Assembly: GCF_033118175.1 (NCBI RefSeq) | Contig: NC_083701.1 | Location: 56,991,001 to 57,055,000 of the forward strand | Direction of reading: 5' to 3' | Origin: Dama dama | Lineage: Eukaryota; Chordata; Mammalia; Artiodactyla; Cervidae | Length of the DNA stretch: 64,000 bases | Shown: positions 21,920-33,328 of the stretch, one piece after another | How positions within the stretch are numbered: the first letter of the stretch is position 1 | Layout: each line of letters opens with the position of its first letter | Made by a program: the position numbers and the translations under genes | The notes under the pieces: generated by a model | Databases searched by the model: none | What the model was told of the DNA's origin: nothing | What the model saw: only the letters and a program-made list of their open reading frames with translations

Positions 21920-22129
21920 TGGCTTCCTAGGTAACTCAAATGGTAAAGAATCTGTGTGCAATGTGGGAGACCCAGGTTTGATCCCTGAGTCAGGAAGATC
22001 CCCTGGAGATGGGAATGGCAATTCACTCCAGTATTCTTGCCTGGAGAATTCCCTGGACAGAAGAGCCTGGCGGACTACAGTCTATGGGGCCGCAAAGAGT
22101 TGGACACGACTGAGCAACTAACACACACT
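21920..22129 (+). mobile_element. Bov-tA SINE
   Basis: A complete Bov-tA: GGTAAAGAATCTGTGTGCAA, box B AGGTTTGATCCC, body CACTCCAGTATTCTTGCCTG, tail AAGAGTTGGACACGACTGAG. Confidence 0.94.
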
Positions 22130-22521
22130 ATAATCACGATGTCTACAATTTTCTGTAATACATTTCATATAAAAAACACTGCCATAAAAAAAAAGTTGTC
22201 ATTGTATATTGACATTTGTACTTCTTATTGGTGGAAATATGAAAATGCTGGTTATTCAGCTTACCTTTTAACATCCCCCAAATCTACTTAAAGAAGAGGC
22301 TAGCTGTGTGACAACATGACCTATGAATGTAAAAGTATCTGAACATCATTGTGTGGCTTGCTCTAACTGCAAAGGATACCAGGAAATTTAACCCCCAATA
22401 TGCAGTCACTTTCCAGGAAGAATTTAACCCAACAGAATGGAAAACAGATATTCAGTGGACAGCTCAACATCTCCGTCACATCTACATGTCAAGATTTCAT
22501 ATATTTTATATATAAATATGT
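22130..22521. other. Sequence with nothing recognised
   Basis: No gene or known repeat; the right end is TA-rich (TATATTTTATATATAAATAT) next to the BovB insertion point. Confidence 0.5.
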
Positions 22522-23485
22522 GTTCAGTTCAGTTCAGTTGCTCAGTCGTTTCCGACTCTGTAACCCCATAAACTGCAGCACGCCAGGCCTCCCTGTCCTT
22601 CACCAACTCCTGGAGTTTACTCAAACTCATGTCCATTGAGTCGGTGATGCCATCCAATCATCTCATCCTCTGTCGTCCCCTTATCCTCCTGCCCTCAATC
22701 TTCCCCAACATCAGGGTCTTTTCAAATGAGTCAGCTCTTCACATCAGGTGGCTAAAGTATTAGAGTTTCAGCTTCAACATCAGTCCTTCCAATGAACACC
22801 CAGGACTTATCTCCTTTAGGATGGACTGGTTGGATCTCCTTGCAGTCCAGGGGACTCTCAAGAGTCGATTCTCCAACACCACAGTTCAAAGGCATCAATT
22901 CTTCAGTGCTCAGTTTTCTTTATAGTCCAACTCTCACATCCATACATGACCACTAGAAAAACCACAGCCTTGACTAGATGGACCTTTGTTGGCAAAGTAA
23001 TGTCTCTGCTTTTTCATATGCTGTCTAGGTTGGTCATAACTTTCCTTCCAAGGAGTAAGCGTCTTTTAATTTCATGGCTGCAATCACCAGCTGCAGTGAT
23101 TTTGGAGCCCAGAAAAATAAAGTCAGCCACTGTTTCCCCATCTATTTACCATGAAGTAATGGGACCGGATGCCATGACCTTAGTTTTCTGAATGTTGAGC
23201 TTTAAGCCAACTTTTTCACTCTCCTCTTTTACTTTCATTAAGAGACTTTTTAGTTCCTCTTCACTTTCTGCCATAAGGGTGGTGTCATCTGCATATCTGA
23301 GGTTATTGATATTTCTCCCAGCAATCTTGATTCCAGCTTGTGCTTCCTCCAGCCCAGCATTTCTCATGATGTACTCTGCATATAAGTTAAATAAGCAGGG
23401 TGACTATATACAGCCTTGATGTACTCCTTTTCCTATTTGGAACCAGTCTGTTGTTCCATGTCCAGTTCTAACTGTTGCTTCCTTA
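22522..23485 (-). mobile_element. BovB (RTE) LINE, 5' truncated
   Basis: About 960 bases of BovB 3' end in antisense, from the 3' terminus (TTCAGTTCAGTTGCTCAGTC) to the reverse-transcriptase core. The minus-strand frame at 23367-23146 reads NINNLRYADDTTLMAESEEE with the YADD catalytic box intact, in an otherwise truncated frame that ends at 23146. It lacks the endonuclease and most of the palm and fingers, so it cannot act. Confidence 0.96.
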
Positions 23486-24552
23486 ACACATGTGGTGTTT
23501 TATAAATCTGTAAATTGATTAATAACATTTAAACATTCAAAGATTTCATCAAAAAGAGTTTTCATAATCCTGCCTTTTCTGGGGAAAAAAAATATCAGAT
23601 GATCTGGTAACACTGGCCCACATTTCCTCTGGGCAATAGTTGGTTGGAGGTGAGAGGTAGCTGTCTGCATTCTCTCCAGTTTGCTGGAGATAAACACCTG
23701 ACCAGCTTCACCCATTAATTTCCCCTATTAAACCTGTAGTCACTGAATTTGTGGCCCCAGGTTAATCATAAGATGAAGAACATGCTTTTAGAAAAACTTG
23801 GTAAATTCTCAATTTTAGGGGCTATTCAGAGGAAAAAAGAGTTACTTAGTATAGGCAACTTTTTGGTGAAAACTGTTCCAAATATAAAATTCAGAGCATT
23901 TATAGAGAGAAATAATAGGGATATAATGTCCACCTTAAAATCAAGTTAAGGATAAATGCATTTAAATTTATAAAGAGAGGGGGAAAGGGAGTAAAAGTAA
24001 AATGAGCAAGGACAGAGACAGGGTTAGGGTTAAACAGAAATTTAAAATAGAACAGGTAAGAGAGAAGTCAACTTTTTTAAGTAGAGAGAGATGTTAGTTG
24101 GCAACATTCAAAAAACTTGAAGGAATCTAAGAAATAAAAGCTTTCCTAGTATTTAATATATTTAGGAATGTTTATCTAGCAAGAGAACAATATAATGATG
24201 ATAATAATCTATAATGATAACTAAGATTTATGGAGTTCTTATTCTTTGCTAGCACTACCCTAAGTGCTTTATATGGATTGCTTCATTTAGCCATTTCAGA
24301 ATTATGGCTTAAAATCCACATAAAAGTGGTGATTGGCTGCCTGTGTGACAACAGGCAGATTTTGAAATGTAGAGATGTCCAGTAGAGTTACCAAAGTTCC
24401 CCTGTCTGGGAAGGAAACTTAAATAATTTCAATAAATTCTTGATTGGCTGCCCTATAGACAAAGGAATACAGAGAAACACTGAAGTAGTAGAAACTAAAA
24501 CATTCGTTTCATAATTTACTATATGATATTACTTTGTAATAGCTTGTCCTTT
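23486..24552. other. Mostly unassigned; MIR fragment inside
   Basis: A non-repeat kilobase apart from MIR at 24200-24330. Two telomere-like hexamers (GGGTTAGGGTTA at 24021) are present but too few to matter. Confidence 0.5.
24200..24330 (+). mobile_element. MIR SINE fragment
   Basis: GATTTATGGAGTTCTTATTC, GCTAGCACTACCCTAAGTGC and TTTATATGGATTGCTTCATT follow the 3' MIR core order. Confidence 0.7.
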
Positions 24553-24568
24553 AAAAATATTTTGTTCA

Positions 24569-25303
24569 CTGTTGGTGGGAATGCAAACTAGTACAACCAC
24601 TATGGAGAACAGTGTGGAGATTCCTTAAAAAACTGGAAATAGAACTGCCATATGACCCAGCAATCCCACTCCTGGGCATACACACCGAGGAAACCAGATC
24701 TGAAAGAGACACGTGCACCCCAATGTTCATCGCGGCACTTTCTATAATAGCCAGGACATGGAAGCAACCTAGATGTCCATCAGCAGATGAATGGATAAGA
24801 AATCTGTGGTACATATACACCATGGAATATTATTCAGCCATTAAAAAGAATACACTTGAATCAGTTCTAATGAGGTAGATGAAACTGGAGCCTATTATAC
24901 AGAGTGAAGTAAGCCAGAAAGAAAAACACCAATACAGTATATTAACACATATATATGGAATTTAGAAAGATGGTAAGGATAACCCTGTATGCGAGACAGT
25001 AAGAGAGACACAGGTGTATAGAACAGTCTTTTGGACTCTGTGGGAGAGGGCGAGGGCAGGGTGATATGGGAGAATGGCATTGAAACATGTAAATTATCAT
25101 ATGTGAAACGAGTCGCCAGTCCAGGTCCGATGCATGATACAGGATGCTCAGGGCTGGTGCACTGGGATGACCCAGAGAGATGTGATGGGAAGGGAGGTGG
25201 GAGGGGGGATCAGGATGGGGAACACATGTACACCCATGGAGGATTCAAGTCAATGTATGGCAAAACCAATACAATATTGTAAATTAAAATGATAAATAAA
25301 TTT
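24569..25303 (+). mobile_element. Young ruminant L1 3' end
   Basis: A 5'-truncated L1 carrying the last ~90 codons of ORF2 and the full 3' UTR. The frame at 24612-24878 reads MWRFLKKLEIELPYDPAIPL and TWKQPRCPSADEWIRNLWYI and ends in a premature TAG where the family normally continues WMKLEP. The 3' UTR contains the G-rich block GGGAGGTGGGAGGGGGGATC and ends in an A-rich tail. TSD: AAAAATATTTTGTTCA at ~24553-24568 and AAAAATATATTTGTTCA at ~25305-25321. Its good preservation suggests recent insertion. Confidence 0.95.
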
Positions 25304-25321
25304 TAAAAATATATTTGTTCA

Positions 25322-26961
25322 GTTGAATATTATTCTTTGTAATGTCTTTTATCTACAATTGCAATGGTAGAGAGCTAAGAAGATTCTAATGTAGAAAATC
25401 AACCCAACTGTCATCATCATTGGGTATTATTTTCAAAGACAATACTCTTCATATCAAAAGTTCAAAAATGTGCTGTTTCTACCTACTCATCATTTCCTTG
25501 AACAAATTGTTTTCTTTCATATTAAACAAATTTTATTTATATATAAATTATTAACACCTGTCTAGGGATGTGAAGGCATACTAATGATTAATGTTAAGGG
25601 TATGACTTTAAGTTTAATTCTAGGAAATAAAAGAGAACTTGAAATTTAGATAGGAATACAAGCACCAGTATTGTGTTTTTCCAAGAATGTTGGCAGTTTT
25701 TCTCTTCTAAAGATATTTGGAATGTAAATTGTTCCCAGAAACTTAAGAAAAGAAAAACTTGTGATTAGTTGGGCATTGTCTTCTTACTGAATAACAAGCA
25801 AGGTACTAAGCTGGTGATATTATCTATAAATAAAAGAATAAGAGGGATATTGAGATAATGCTTCCAGTGGCAATAAGTTGGTCACTAAAGTCTTAGAAGG
25901 CATTTTAAACAACCAGAAATTCTTGAGAAATTATATATTCATTAGATAGGTTCATAAGACTGTTCTTGAGTGATTTATTTTTATTGTCAAAGATTTTTGC
26001 CTTGTTTCATGTAAGGATTGTCAAATTATTTCATTATTCACTTTAAAATCTTCCAAGCATCCTTCCTTCTATTCTGAGAATTTTAACTGAATTTATTGCA
26101 TAAGAAATTGGATCATCATCTCTAAAAAATAATGATATATTAGAATTTAAATGTACCCTTTAACAGTTGAAAGCTATGATATGTTTATTTATCCTGCCAC
26201 TTTTTTAAAAGCAAAATTGAAATGAGGCAGCATACAGAAATAAAAATCCTAAGTTGGTAATTTTTTTTAACAATAAAAACCTATTTTGGTTTGAAATATT
26301 TGTCACTTTCATAAGAGTTTCATAACACATAATCCTATTTTACCACAGGTAAATGATAGGAAAAAGACACAGAGCTCTATTTCACGCAAATACACTTTGA
26401 ATTTCATTAGTTCTTTGTCCTGAAACAAGATCTTAGTCTATTCTTCCATTCTTTTCCTGACGGAATCTATAAAGCCGTTGTGTTTTGATCATTCAGCCAA
26501 TCCAGGAAGTAGATACACATGCGTTCCTCCCACACACTTTCAAAGTATTAAAGACTGACTACACCACTTCTCTGCATAGTCAGGCCCATTGCCAAGCCAG
26601 GGGAATGTGGAGAGTATTTTACTTGCAGGGCTACCCTTGAAGGTCTAGCGGCGGACTGGAGTGACTGGCCATTGCTTCAGCTGAGTCACCGTAAGAGCTG
26701 AGAACAAACACGGGACAGACAGGAGGATGGCAACTGCATCAAGCAAAGAGCCTCAACCCTCTCCTTGAGAACGGAGGAAGCTGGAAGGCAGAGGCAAAGC
26801 ACCCTGACTGTGAGTGCTCATGTCATGTCAATTTCCTCTCACCTTTAGATGCCTGAATGATGGAAATGACGCAAATACCAATATCAAAGCTCCAGGCAGA
26901 TTCTAACAGGGGACTTCAAATGGACCCCAGGGGGATAAGGTAGCTGACGTGGGTCCATTCT
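25322..26961. other. Unassigned sequence with one CpG-richer block
   Basis: AT-rich and without recognised repeats until about 26560. The block 26560-26830 is richer in G+C, contains CpGs (TCTAGCGGCGGACTGG), a perfect AP-1 motif TGAGTCA at 26682-26688 and splice-site-like boundaries (see findings). No protein can be named. Confidence 0.4.
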
Positions 26962-27176
26962 CAGTTGGGCGCTTGGATAACACAGGTTTGACTTGTGCAG
27001 GTTCACTTATACACAGAATTTTTTCAGTAGCAAATACTGCCGTACAACATGATCTGTGGTTGGTTAAATTGGTGGATGTGGAACTCTGAGAACAGAGAAA
27101 CTGCCACGTGGATGGCCAACTCTTAAATTATGTGCAGATTGTCTCTCTAACCCCCATGCTGTTCAAGGGTCAACTG
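26962..27176 (+). mobile_element. MER2-type element (TcMar-Tigger, non-autonomous)
   Basis: The left end reads CAGTTGGGCGCTTGGATAAC with CACAGGTTTGACTTGTGCAG; the right end reads CATGCTGTTCAAGGGTCAAC with a terminal CAACTG and a following TA. These are the terminal inverted repeats of MER2. The middle is shortened, and it codes for nothing. Confidence 0.78.
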
Positions 27177-27178
27177 TA

Positions 27179-28590
27179 CTCACAGTTTAAGATGAATAAA
27201 GGAAAAATAAGAAAGTCTATATGCAGTAAATATGGGACATAAAGGAAGCATGGTGTGCTATGTTTGATTGACAAAAAAGCCTATGTTCAAAGATTTTTTC
27301 CCCCTAGTAACAGAAGAAAGTTTGGGTAACTTTACCTTCTTAAAGGAAATTAAAGAAAATCCTGACTCTATGAAATGGAGATGGCAATGAGATGATTAAA
27401 AAAAACAAAACAAAAAAGCAGGTTGCAATGAAAAAAAGCTAGCATAAAATGCATTAAAGGGGAAAATGACATTGATGATCTTAAAACCACTTTGGAGGCA
27501 GAAAAAAGAAGTAATAATGTAAAAGCCTCTGAATGGAGAACAGATTTTAGAATATCATATAGTTCAAAGCATGTGATTAAATACAAGATAATCAAAACTG
27601 TAGAAAATAATGGAAATCCATCATTGAGATAATAGTTATGCTTGAATATGAAACAAGAAGAAATTCAACAGACTAAAATTCAAAGATAAACTATTCCTGA
27701 ATTGAATGAGAACCTAAAACTACAGATTCATAGGATAGGGCTTATCAGCTAACACTCAGAAAAATTTTAATGAGCTTACTGATCTCTAAGAATAAAGAAA
27801 TCTCTAAGAAAAAGGTGACCTTCAGAAGGTCACCTACAAGTGAAGAATTTAGTCTTGCTTTGCTTTAATCTGTCAGCAAAAATAGCTGTTAGACAAAAGT
27901 GCAGTACTTCATACAAAATGTGCATGATATACTAGGTTTCCTTACAGTCCTGTCAATGCAAAGTCAACAGAGGCTGTCAACTATGTGAACATTCACAAAT
28001 ACATCATCTACATGTACATCCTGATGAATCTACTCGAATATGTAATTTAGTGCAATGAAAAATAAATCAAAATGTAAAGTTTATGAAAGTTCACCTCTGT
28101 ATATATCTGAACACAGAATTGTTAAATGGTTATAGTTATAAACTATGTACATAGTAATATATATTAATTGTTAAGAAGGAAAGCTGAGTATGATAACAAG
28201 ATTATGGGGACCCAAAATCCTATAATATAGCATGACAAAACCCTCAGAACAGAGATAAAAAAATTACAAGATTGACTATCCTAATTTCTTCATATCTCAT
28301 TAAGGAAGAGATTTATCAGATTCTGTTGCAATGTAGAAAACATAATTAAATAAACCATAATACAAATTCTCTAATAACTAATACTCCAGGAAAAAAAAAA
28401 TAAAAACAATACCGATTAAAATAAAAGAATGTCTCCCCTGAGAAGGGGAAACAAAGCTTTAGGTATCTGAACCAGTCATCTGCTTTAAAAAGAAGTAAAA
28501 ACAAAAAAATCCAAAACAGGAGGTTTTATATATGTATGTACACACACCAAGTAAATACAAATAAAAAGAAAGGTTCAGAAAATCAATATT
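27179..28590 (+). mobile_element. Possible very old L1/HAL1 remnant
   Basis: AAGGTCACCTACAAGTGAAG and TCAGCAAAAATAGCTGTTAG near 27820-27895 resemble the HAL1/L1 5' region, and flanking bases have an L1-like A-rich sense strand. Most of the stretch is too eroded for a firm call and may include unique DNA. Confidence 0.3.
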
Positions 28591-28740
28591 AAAGGAAGTC
28601 ACATATAATAACTTTATACTGATGAAGGATTAACTTCACAATGGAACTCTAGATGTCACAAATACTTATGCTTCTAAGAATATTGTACAAAATATATAAA
28701 GCAAAAACTTCAAAAAATAAGGGGAAATAACAAACACAGT
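28591..28740 (+). mobile_element. Old L1 ORF2 fragment, left piece
   Basis: Sense L1-like sequence (CAAATACTTATGCTTCTAAG, ATAAAGCAAAAACTTCAAAA, AATAAGGGGAAATAACAAAC) matching the L1 ORF2 segment between endonuclease and reverse transcriptase. It resumes at about 28956. Confidence 0.55.
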
Positions 28741-28943
28741 TTGTTTCACAGAAAGTGAAAGTCATTCAGTCGTGTCCGACTCTTTGCGACCCCATGGACT
28801 ATATAGTCCGTGAAATTCTCCAGGCCAGAATACTGGAGTGGGTAGGCTTTCTCTTCTCCAGGGGATCTCTCCAACCCAGGAATCAAACTGGGGTCTCCTG
28901 CATGGCAGGCAGATCTTTACCAGCTGAGCTATCAGTGAAGCCC
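28741..28943 (-). mobile_element. Bov-tA SINE
   Basis: Antisense Bov-tA with the short-body form (ATGGACTATATAGTCCGTGA), ending in the head GGCAGATCTTTACCAGCTGA. Imperfect TSD: AACAAACACAGT ending at 28740 and AATAAACACAGT at 28944-28955. Confidence 0.93.
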
Positions 28944-28955
28944 AATAAACACAGT

Positions 28956-29010
28956 AGTAATGGATTTATATTTCATTTACTCAGTCTTTAACAAAGCAGA
29001 CAAAATATAA
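28956..29010 (+). mobile_element. Old L1 ORF2 fragment, right piece
   Basis: About 55 bases continue the L1 after the SINE (TCAGTCTTTAACAAAGCAGA). Confidence 0.45.
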
Positions 29011-29069
29011 TTCTGGCTATGAAGACTTCACTTGCCTTAGGATGACCCCTAAAGTCTATAGATATGAGA

Positions 29070-29440
29070 CAAAGTAAAAATTTAAAGTGAGACCAGTTAG
29101 GAAGAACGTTTTTTTCCTCCATTAAGTTGCTCAGGATCAGGATGGAATAGGCAGACAACTAGGTTGCAAGAGATTACAGTCAGTATGACTTGGTGAACAC
29201 ATGTATATGAGAGGTAGGTGAAAAGAGACTGAGATGATTCCCAGGGTTTGTCTACATGACTGATTGGACAGTGGTATTCAGATGCAGGAAGATTTCGTTT
29301 GGGAAAGAGTTAGGTTTAAGATACCTAAGGGAGTGCTACACATGGCACAAGAAAAATCACTAGAGGTATGTATTTGGGAACCCATGGAGTATAGCGTACG
29401 ATTGAAACTATGGAAAAGAAGAGAAATTTCCCAGGGAGAG
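29070..29440 (+). repeat. Old mammalian interspersed repeat, family not named
   Basis: GTGAGACCAGTTAGGAAG, AAAGAGACTGAGATGATTCC, GGAAGATTTCGTTTGGGA, TACCTAAGGGAGTGCTACAC and ACCCATGGAGTATAGC follow an order I associate with a widespread old mammalian repeat also seen at 56930-57180 and 61440-61640. I cannot assign the family name by eye. Confidence 0.4.
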
Positions 29441-29544
29441 TGACTTTCATTGGTGAGCATCCTTATTGAGGACCTAAAGCATGCATATACACTTACTCAT
29501 CCATTCACGCCAGCACTAGTGCCCATGTGTTCTAAGTACTGCAT

Positions 29545-29751
29545 GCATGCTCAGTCATTTCAGTTGTGTCCGACTCTTTGCGACCCCATGGACTGGAAGC
29601 CACCAGGTTCCTCTATCCATGGGATTCTCCAGGCAAGAATACTGGAGTGGGTTGTCATGCCCTCCTCTAGGCGATCTTTCTGATCCAGGTATTGAACCTG
29701 CATCTCCTTCATCGCAGGTGGATTCTTTACTGCTGAGGCACCAGGGGAAGT
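29545..29751 (-). mobile_element. Bov-tA SINE
   Basis: Antisense Bov-tA, complete: CAGTCATTTCAGTTGTGTCC to the head TGGATTCTTTACTGCTGAGG. TSD: TTCTAAGTACTGCAT near 29530-29544 and TCCTAAGACTGCAT near 29752-29765. Confidence 0.94.
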
Positions 29752-29855
29752 TCCTAAGACTGCATCAGGAACTAAATACACGATTGTAAACTCTTAGCCA
29801 AATATAATTTACGCTTCCCAAATAAAATTTGGACATGTTTTATTGGCACAGATTT

Positions 29856-29869
29856 CTCTACTGCAAAAT
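29856..29869. repeat. 14-base TSD, left
   Basis: CTCTACTGCAAAAT precedes a pair of SINEs and recurs exactly at 30212-30225 after the second one. Confidence 0.9.
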
Positions 29870-29998
29870 TGGAGAAGGAAATGGCAACCCACTCTAATAT
29901 TCTTGCCAGGAGAATCCCCTGGGCAGAGGAGCCTGGTGGGCTACAGTCCATGGGGTCACAGGAGACGGACATGACTTAGCGACTAAACTACCACCACT
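29870..29998 (+). mobile_element. Bov-A monomer SINE
   Basis: A head-less Bov-A body (GGAGAAGGAAATGGCAACCC to GACATGACTTAGCGACTAAA). It sits within the same TSD pair as the Bov-tA that follows, with only a short ACTACCACCACTATAG-like spacer. Confidence 0.92.
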
Positions 29999-30004
29999 AT
30001 AGAT

Positions 30005-30211
30005 AAGCCCCCCTGGTGACTCAGATGGTAAAGAATCTTCCCACAATGCGGGAGACCTGGGTTTGATCGCGAGCTTGGGGGATCACCTGGAGAAGGGAAT
30101 GGCAACCCACTCTGGTATTCGTGCCTGGGGAGTTCCATGGACAGAGGAGCCTGGTGAGCTACACCCCAAGAAGTTGCAAAGAGTCAGACATGACTGAGCA
30201 ACTAACACACA
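30005..30211 (+). mobile_element. Bov-tA SINE
   Basis: A complete Bov-tA: CCCCTGGTGACTCAGATGG, box B GGGTTTGATCGC, tail AGTCAGACATGACTGAGCAA. Its right end abuts the right copy of the 14-base TSD. Confidence 0.94.
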
Positions 30212-30225
30212 CTCTACTGCAAAAT
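30212..30225. repeat. 14-base TSD, right
   Basis: CTCTACTGCAAAAT is an exact copy of 29856-29869. Confidence 0.9.
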
Positions 30226-30237
30226 AGTTCAGTTGCT

Positions 30238-30770
30238 GTATTTATTTTTTATTGCTGTGTAAATAATTAATGCAAATTTAACATTTTAAAGGAATACTGC
30301 ATCCTTACTGTCTCACAACTTAGCTGGATCCTGAACTCAAAGTCTCACAAGAGTATTATTGACATGTCATCAGGCTACATTATTATCCTGAGGTTGACTG
30401 GGGGAAGAATCACTTTCAAGCCCACTCAGGTTGATGGCAGGATTCATTTCTTTAAAGTTGTAGAACTGTGGTCTGGCTTCTTGATGGCTCTCTGCTGGAG
30501 GCTGCCCTCAACTTGTAGAGGCTACCATAAGTTCCTAGAGGTTGCTTTTAGTTCCTTGGCAACTGACTTTTCCAACATGGTCATTTACTTCTTTAAACCA
30601 GCAGGGAGTGTCTCTAGAGACTCATTCTAGATCAAGGTACGGTCTTCTATGATGTAACATGATCATGGAAGTAACATGCTATCATCTTTGCTATTGGTTC
30701 CAAGTGTTGAAGAGGAAGAAATTTTCCTCTACCCTTCTAGGTTCTTCTGGCTGGTCCAAGAATTGTATTA
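30238..30770 (-). mobile_element. MLT-like LTR (ERVL-MaLR), probable
   Basis: Antisense features of the MLT1 group: TTTTTATTGCTGTGTAAAT, CTCACAACTTAGCTGGATCC, GAAGAATCACTTTCAAG, TCATTTACTTCTTTAAACC and GCTATTGGTTCCAAGTG. It is a solo LTR, degraded, and without coding sequence. The subfamily is not determined. Confidence 0.6.
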
Positions 30771-31315
30771 CAGATTAAGGAGAGAAAATCAGAAGTGCAA
30801 TAACATGTATATACAGGAAAGACCCAGGATAACTGCATAACTTGCCAAACTACTCAAAACTCTTATCTTAAATACCATCTTCAGCTATGGACAAAAGAAA
30901 ATATTGGCAGTAGTGGTCTGGGATTTCAAAGGAGAGGATGGCAATTCACATGGAGATGGGAAAGCAAAAGTTTAGTAAACAAATGTATGCAGGGCCATGC
31001 AGAGACAATGGACTCAGATAGGAATTTTAACAAACAGACTTTGCTAGATTCCTCCCTGTCCACACACCTGCTTCACAGTGTAGTTATCTATGGTGATAGC
31101 TCCCTTCCTGGAACAGGTCCTTCTTTTAGACAGGGAGAAGATCAAAATTGCTTTATGCTTCTTTTGAGTCTTAATTGTCTTCAGTTTGAAATGATCCAAG
31201 TGCCAAAGGAGCATTTTGGGGTGGTTAATTTTGCTCCCCCGCAGAAGCAAGCCAAAGGTCCCACACTCAATGGGAGAAGGAACAAGGGCATGAGCACGAA
31301 GATCTGGAGACAGAT
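30771..31315. other. Unassigned, possibly ERV-derived sequence
   Basis: Open on both strands (31-kb region frames of 114-121 codons) but without a recognisable domain. Phrases such as GGAGCATTTTGGGGTGGTTA resemble endogenous-retrovirus LTR sequence, so the LTR annotated to the right may really start here and have been split by the CHR SINE. Confidence 0.35.
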
Positions 31316-31490
31316 CTTTTTTGGCTGTGCTGACTCCTTTTTGCACATGTGAGGGTTTCTCTTGTTGTGGCATCTGGGGTTTAGTCACTCTGTGGCATGT
31401 GGGATCTTAAGTTCCCTGACCAGGGACCAAACCCAACTCCCTTGCATTGGGAGGTGGATTCTTAAGCACTAGACCACCAGGGAAGTCCCT
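31316..31490 (-). mobile_element. CHR SINE
   Basis: Antisense CHR SINE: TTTTTTGGCTGTGCTGAC, TGTGGCATGTGGGATCTTAA, CCTGACCAGGGACCAAACCC and the head GTGGATTCTTAAGCACTAGA. The host bases CTGGAGACAGA occur on both sides (near 31303 and 31490), which looks like its TSD. Confidence 0.92.
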
Positions 31491-32031
31491 GGAGACAGAG
31501 AGCTTGATGGAAACTTAGCGTCTGTCCACCATATGCAATAGTGCATATCTATTACCCAGCAGAATCCTATGGGGCCTTCTTGGGACAGACTCCTTCCCCC
31601 CGACCCCATCCTCTGCTTTAGCTCCTCTCTGAAATACCTGGATAACAGTATCTGATGCACAATTCCTGAGCCATTTTACAGACATGAAAACCTCCACCAA
31701 ATGGAAGACAGTAACTACTTGATGACTATGAGCATGTAGCCCCCAGGCCACCTGGAGCCTAAGAATGGATAATGTTAACCCCTGTGACACAGTCTTATTA
31801 CATCACCACCAACCAATCAGACAACTGTGTATGAGCTGATCATATACCCTGTGACCCTGCTCCCTTACCTGGCCTTTACAAATGTTTTGCTGAAAGATTT
31901 CAGAGAGTTTGGGGTCTGGGGGTGGGGCATGAGCCACCTGTCTCCTTGCATGGCCCTGCAATAAAACTTTCTCTGCTCCAAACTCTGATGTTTTGGTTTG
32001 TTTGGCCTGTGCATCAGGCACATGAACGTGT
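31491..32031 (+). mobile_element. ERV LTR, copy 1
   Basis: A solo LTR related to 36540-37302. Shared landmarks are CCTCTGCTTTAGCTCCTCTC, GATAATGTTAACCCCTGTGA, a TTTACAAA- / TTTTGCTGAA block and a polyadenylation signal AATAAA at ~31960, followed by CTTTCTCTGCTCC. The 3' edge is near TTTGGTGACA. No gag, pol or env is attached. The family (probably a ruminant class I ERV) is not certain, and an antisense 146-codon frame across it is accidental. Confidence 0.72.
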
Positions 32032-32040
32032 ATTTGGTGA

Positions 32041-33328
32041 CATATCCACATGTCTGGGAAGTCAATGCTTACAGCGTGCATTGTGACCCAACATTTTTTA
32101 CTAGAAAATACTGGTGTTCCAAACAAAACATATTCTTGGAAATGCCACCTGAGAAGGAAGTAAGCCCCATGGACAACAAATATATTTGAATTCCTGTTCA
32201 TTTTCACATGACTCTTTTCCCTACATGCTATTCCTCTATACACACAGAAACCTTTTTAATGTAACTTTATTATAAAAGTCAAGTCATAAGAAGCATCGTT
32301 ATAAAACTTATTTGCTCAGCTGCTCAGTGGAGTCATTGCTTCTTACCACTATAACTGAGTTTATTCCAGCTTTTTATGTTATTATTATATGAAGAATAAG
32401 AACTCCAGTTTCATGAACTTGTGTCTCCACATTGTAATACTTTTTGATGAAGAATATCTCATTATGAATTACTGAGGCTTGTATCCCAAGAGGCCTCACT
32501 TTTCCTCGAAATTCTGCCCAGAGTTCCCTCTGGAACTCAGACAGACATCTGGGACCATTCTAGGGAACAGGTACCCTGCTGTTCTCTACTTTTCCAGAAA
32601 AATTTCTCCTCCCCAATAAGTCAATCCAGTTAATAGATACCATGTTCAGTTTACTTGACAGACCCACCCAGAGAGTTTAAATACTACTTTTGTTTTCTTG
32701 AAAAAATAACTGCACAACTTGAAAGTTGCGAATTAAGTTTGATTTGGGGCAAAATGAGGACTGCCGCTTAGGAGGCAGCATTTCTGATAGCTCTAAGACA
32801 CTGCTCTGGAGGAGATGGGGGGGTAGGTGGGGGTGTGCAGCTAGGATATGTAGGAGTTTTGCAAAAAAGGGTAGGTAGACAGGAACATCAAATGATTACT
32901 GCTAATTAAATAAATCAGATATGTCAACTTAAGTAATTTAGCACTTTTCTATGTATGGGAAGAGGCAAGAGTCTGGGCTCACTGAAATCACTCTTTTGAT
33001 ACATACCTCACCTATATGGGACCAGTATCCTGTGTTTTCACATCCTGAGTTTCCTCAGGCTCACCATAGGGAGTGGCTGCAGTCTGATGGCTGCCAGATG
33101 GCAGGTATTCTTTCCTTCCTGAATTCCTTCAGGGCTCATCATGCAATCACTGATGACTGGGACATCATTTACTGATATGGCAGGAAATATTCCATTTCTC
33201 AGGCTTACTTAACACCCCTACTATAATATTCTACCACCTTTGACATGTTTGACATTTTGGGTGTGACCATCTCTTCTGTAGAGACCTCCATAATATGTAA
33301 GAGGCCAGTAAGAGAGAGGATGGAAGTA
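32041..33328. other. Unassigned sequence
   Basis: No retroviral internal region follows the LTR, and I recognise no gene or repeat. A short G-rich run (GGAGATGGGGGGGTAGGTGG) lies at about 32810. Confidence 0.5.

Noticed and set aside
24019..24033. Telomere-like GGGTTAGGGTTA.
   Set aside because: Only two units, with no further repeats nearby; expected by chance or as an insignificant remnant.
30987..31388. Frames of 121 and 114 codons on opposite strands over the same DNA.
   Set aside because: Both strands cannot easily be coding here; there is no domain, and the sequence looks ERV-derived.
31803..32243. A 146-codon minus-strand frame.
   Set aside because: It is antisense to an ERV LTR and its flank, and matches no retroviral or cellular protein.
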